Below are positions 6,093 through 6,167 of a DNA stretch of 6,167 bases, piece after piece. The stretch comes from JABMRP01 sp964444795. GTDB lineage: Bacteria; Planctomycetota; Planctomycetia; Pirellulales; Thermoguttaceae. A program made the position numbers and the translations under genes. Where the stretch lies: assembly GCA_964444795.1 (NCBI GenBank), contig CAYUIQ010000360.1, forward strand, positions 1 through 6,167. Reading direction: 5' to 3'. Under the pieces are notes generated by a model, which was not told the DNA's origin, searched no databases, and saw nothing but the letters and a program-made list of their open reading frames with translations. Position 1 is the first letter of the stretch; each line of letters starts with the position of its first letter.

Positions 6093-6167
6093 GTGCCTGG
6101 TGGTCGAGCGCAGCGAGCCCCCAGTTCGCCGCCTACTGGGGGCTCGCTGCGCTCGACCACCAGGCAC
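6093..6167. repeat. perfect inverted repeat, 33-base arms, 9-base loop
   Basis: The left arm (6093-6125) is the exact reverse complement of the right arm (6135-6167), with the loop TCGCCGCCT (6126-6134). The arms begin GTGCCTGG and end CCAGGCAC. The structure reaches the last base of the window, so the arms may be longer. Perfect pairing over 33 bp is far beyond chance and should form a very stable RNA hairpin or cruciform. It carries no transposase gene here. It may be a REP/MITE-like dispersed palindrome or a very strong transcription barrier. No integron attC core motifs are seen. Confidence 0.9.

Noticed and set aside
4862..6160. 432-residue open frame on the minus strand
   Set aside because: It lies antisense to the vWA gene and runs into the palindrome. 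The protein is Leu/His/Arg-rich with no domain pattern, as expected opposite a GC-rich, codon-biased gene.
6073..6167. Short open frame from ATG 6073 (begins MSHETSG), preceded by AAGGA
   Set aside because: It runs through the inverted repeat to the window end. Its residues are dictated by the palindrome, and such repeat-derived frames are common spurious gene calls.
6093..6167. Integron attC site
   Set aside because: Arms are perfectly matched and lack the GTTRRRY/RYYYAAC core pairs and the unpaired bases typical of attC.

Overview
The window comes from a GC-rich bacterial genome. Its content points to a planctomycete-like organism, possibly Pirellulales: large exported VIT-vWA proteins in tandem, a DUF4139 protein next to them, Gln/Asn-rich extensions, and intergenic GC-rich palindromes of the kind scattered through such genomes. 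The taxonomic call is inference from gene content and composition, because no marker gene is present.

All three genes are on the + strand. (1) Bases 3-1001 are the 3' part of a DUF4139-family (MuiA-like) protein whose start lies outside the window. (2) Bases 1148-3463 encode a complete 771-residue exported protein with a signal peptide, a His-rich mature N-terminus, a VIT domain, a vWA domain with an intact metal-binding (MIDAS) site, the family's usual post-vWA region, an Asn/Gln-rich linker and a small C-terminal 'WVDG' module. (3) Bases 3563-5986 encode a complete 807-residue paralogue with the same plan, a strongly diverged VIT region and a C-terminal tail that is half Gln/Asn.

Genes 2 and 3 are 99 bases apart, each with a good Shine-Dalgarno sequence and a signal peptide, so they are probably co-transcribed. 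Gene 2 has a 146-base leader after gene 1, in which a small hairpin competes with a sequence able to cover the ribosome-binding site. The two VIT-vWA proteins probably work outside the cytoplasm in adhesion, matrix or envelope interactions through the vWA metal site. No cell-wall anchor, sorting signal, lipobox or C-terminal membrane helix is visible in either.

The last 181 bases (5987-6167) hold no convincing gene. They carry an imperfect hairpin (6000-6026), possibly a terminator or dispersed repeat, and a perfect inverted repeat with 33-base arms and a 9-base loop (6093-6167) that ends exactly at the window edge. No RNA gene, CRISPR array, insertion sequence or phage gene was found. I do not see a clearly new multi-gene system. 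The points most worth a second look are the paired, divergent VIT-vWA proteins with His- and Gln/Asn-rich segments, and the long palindrome.
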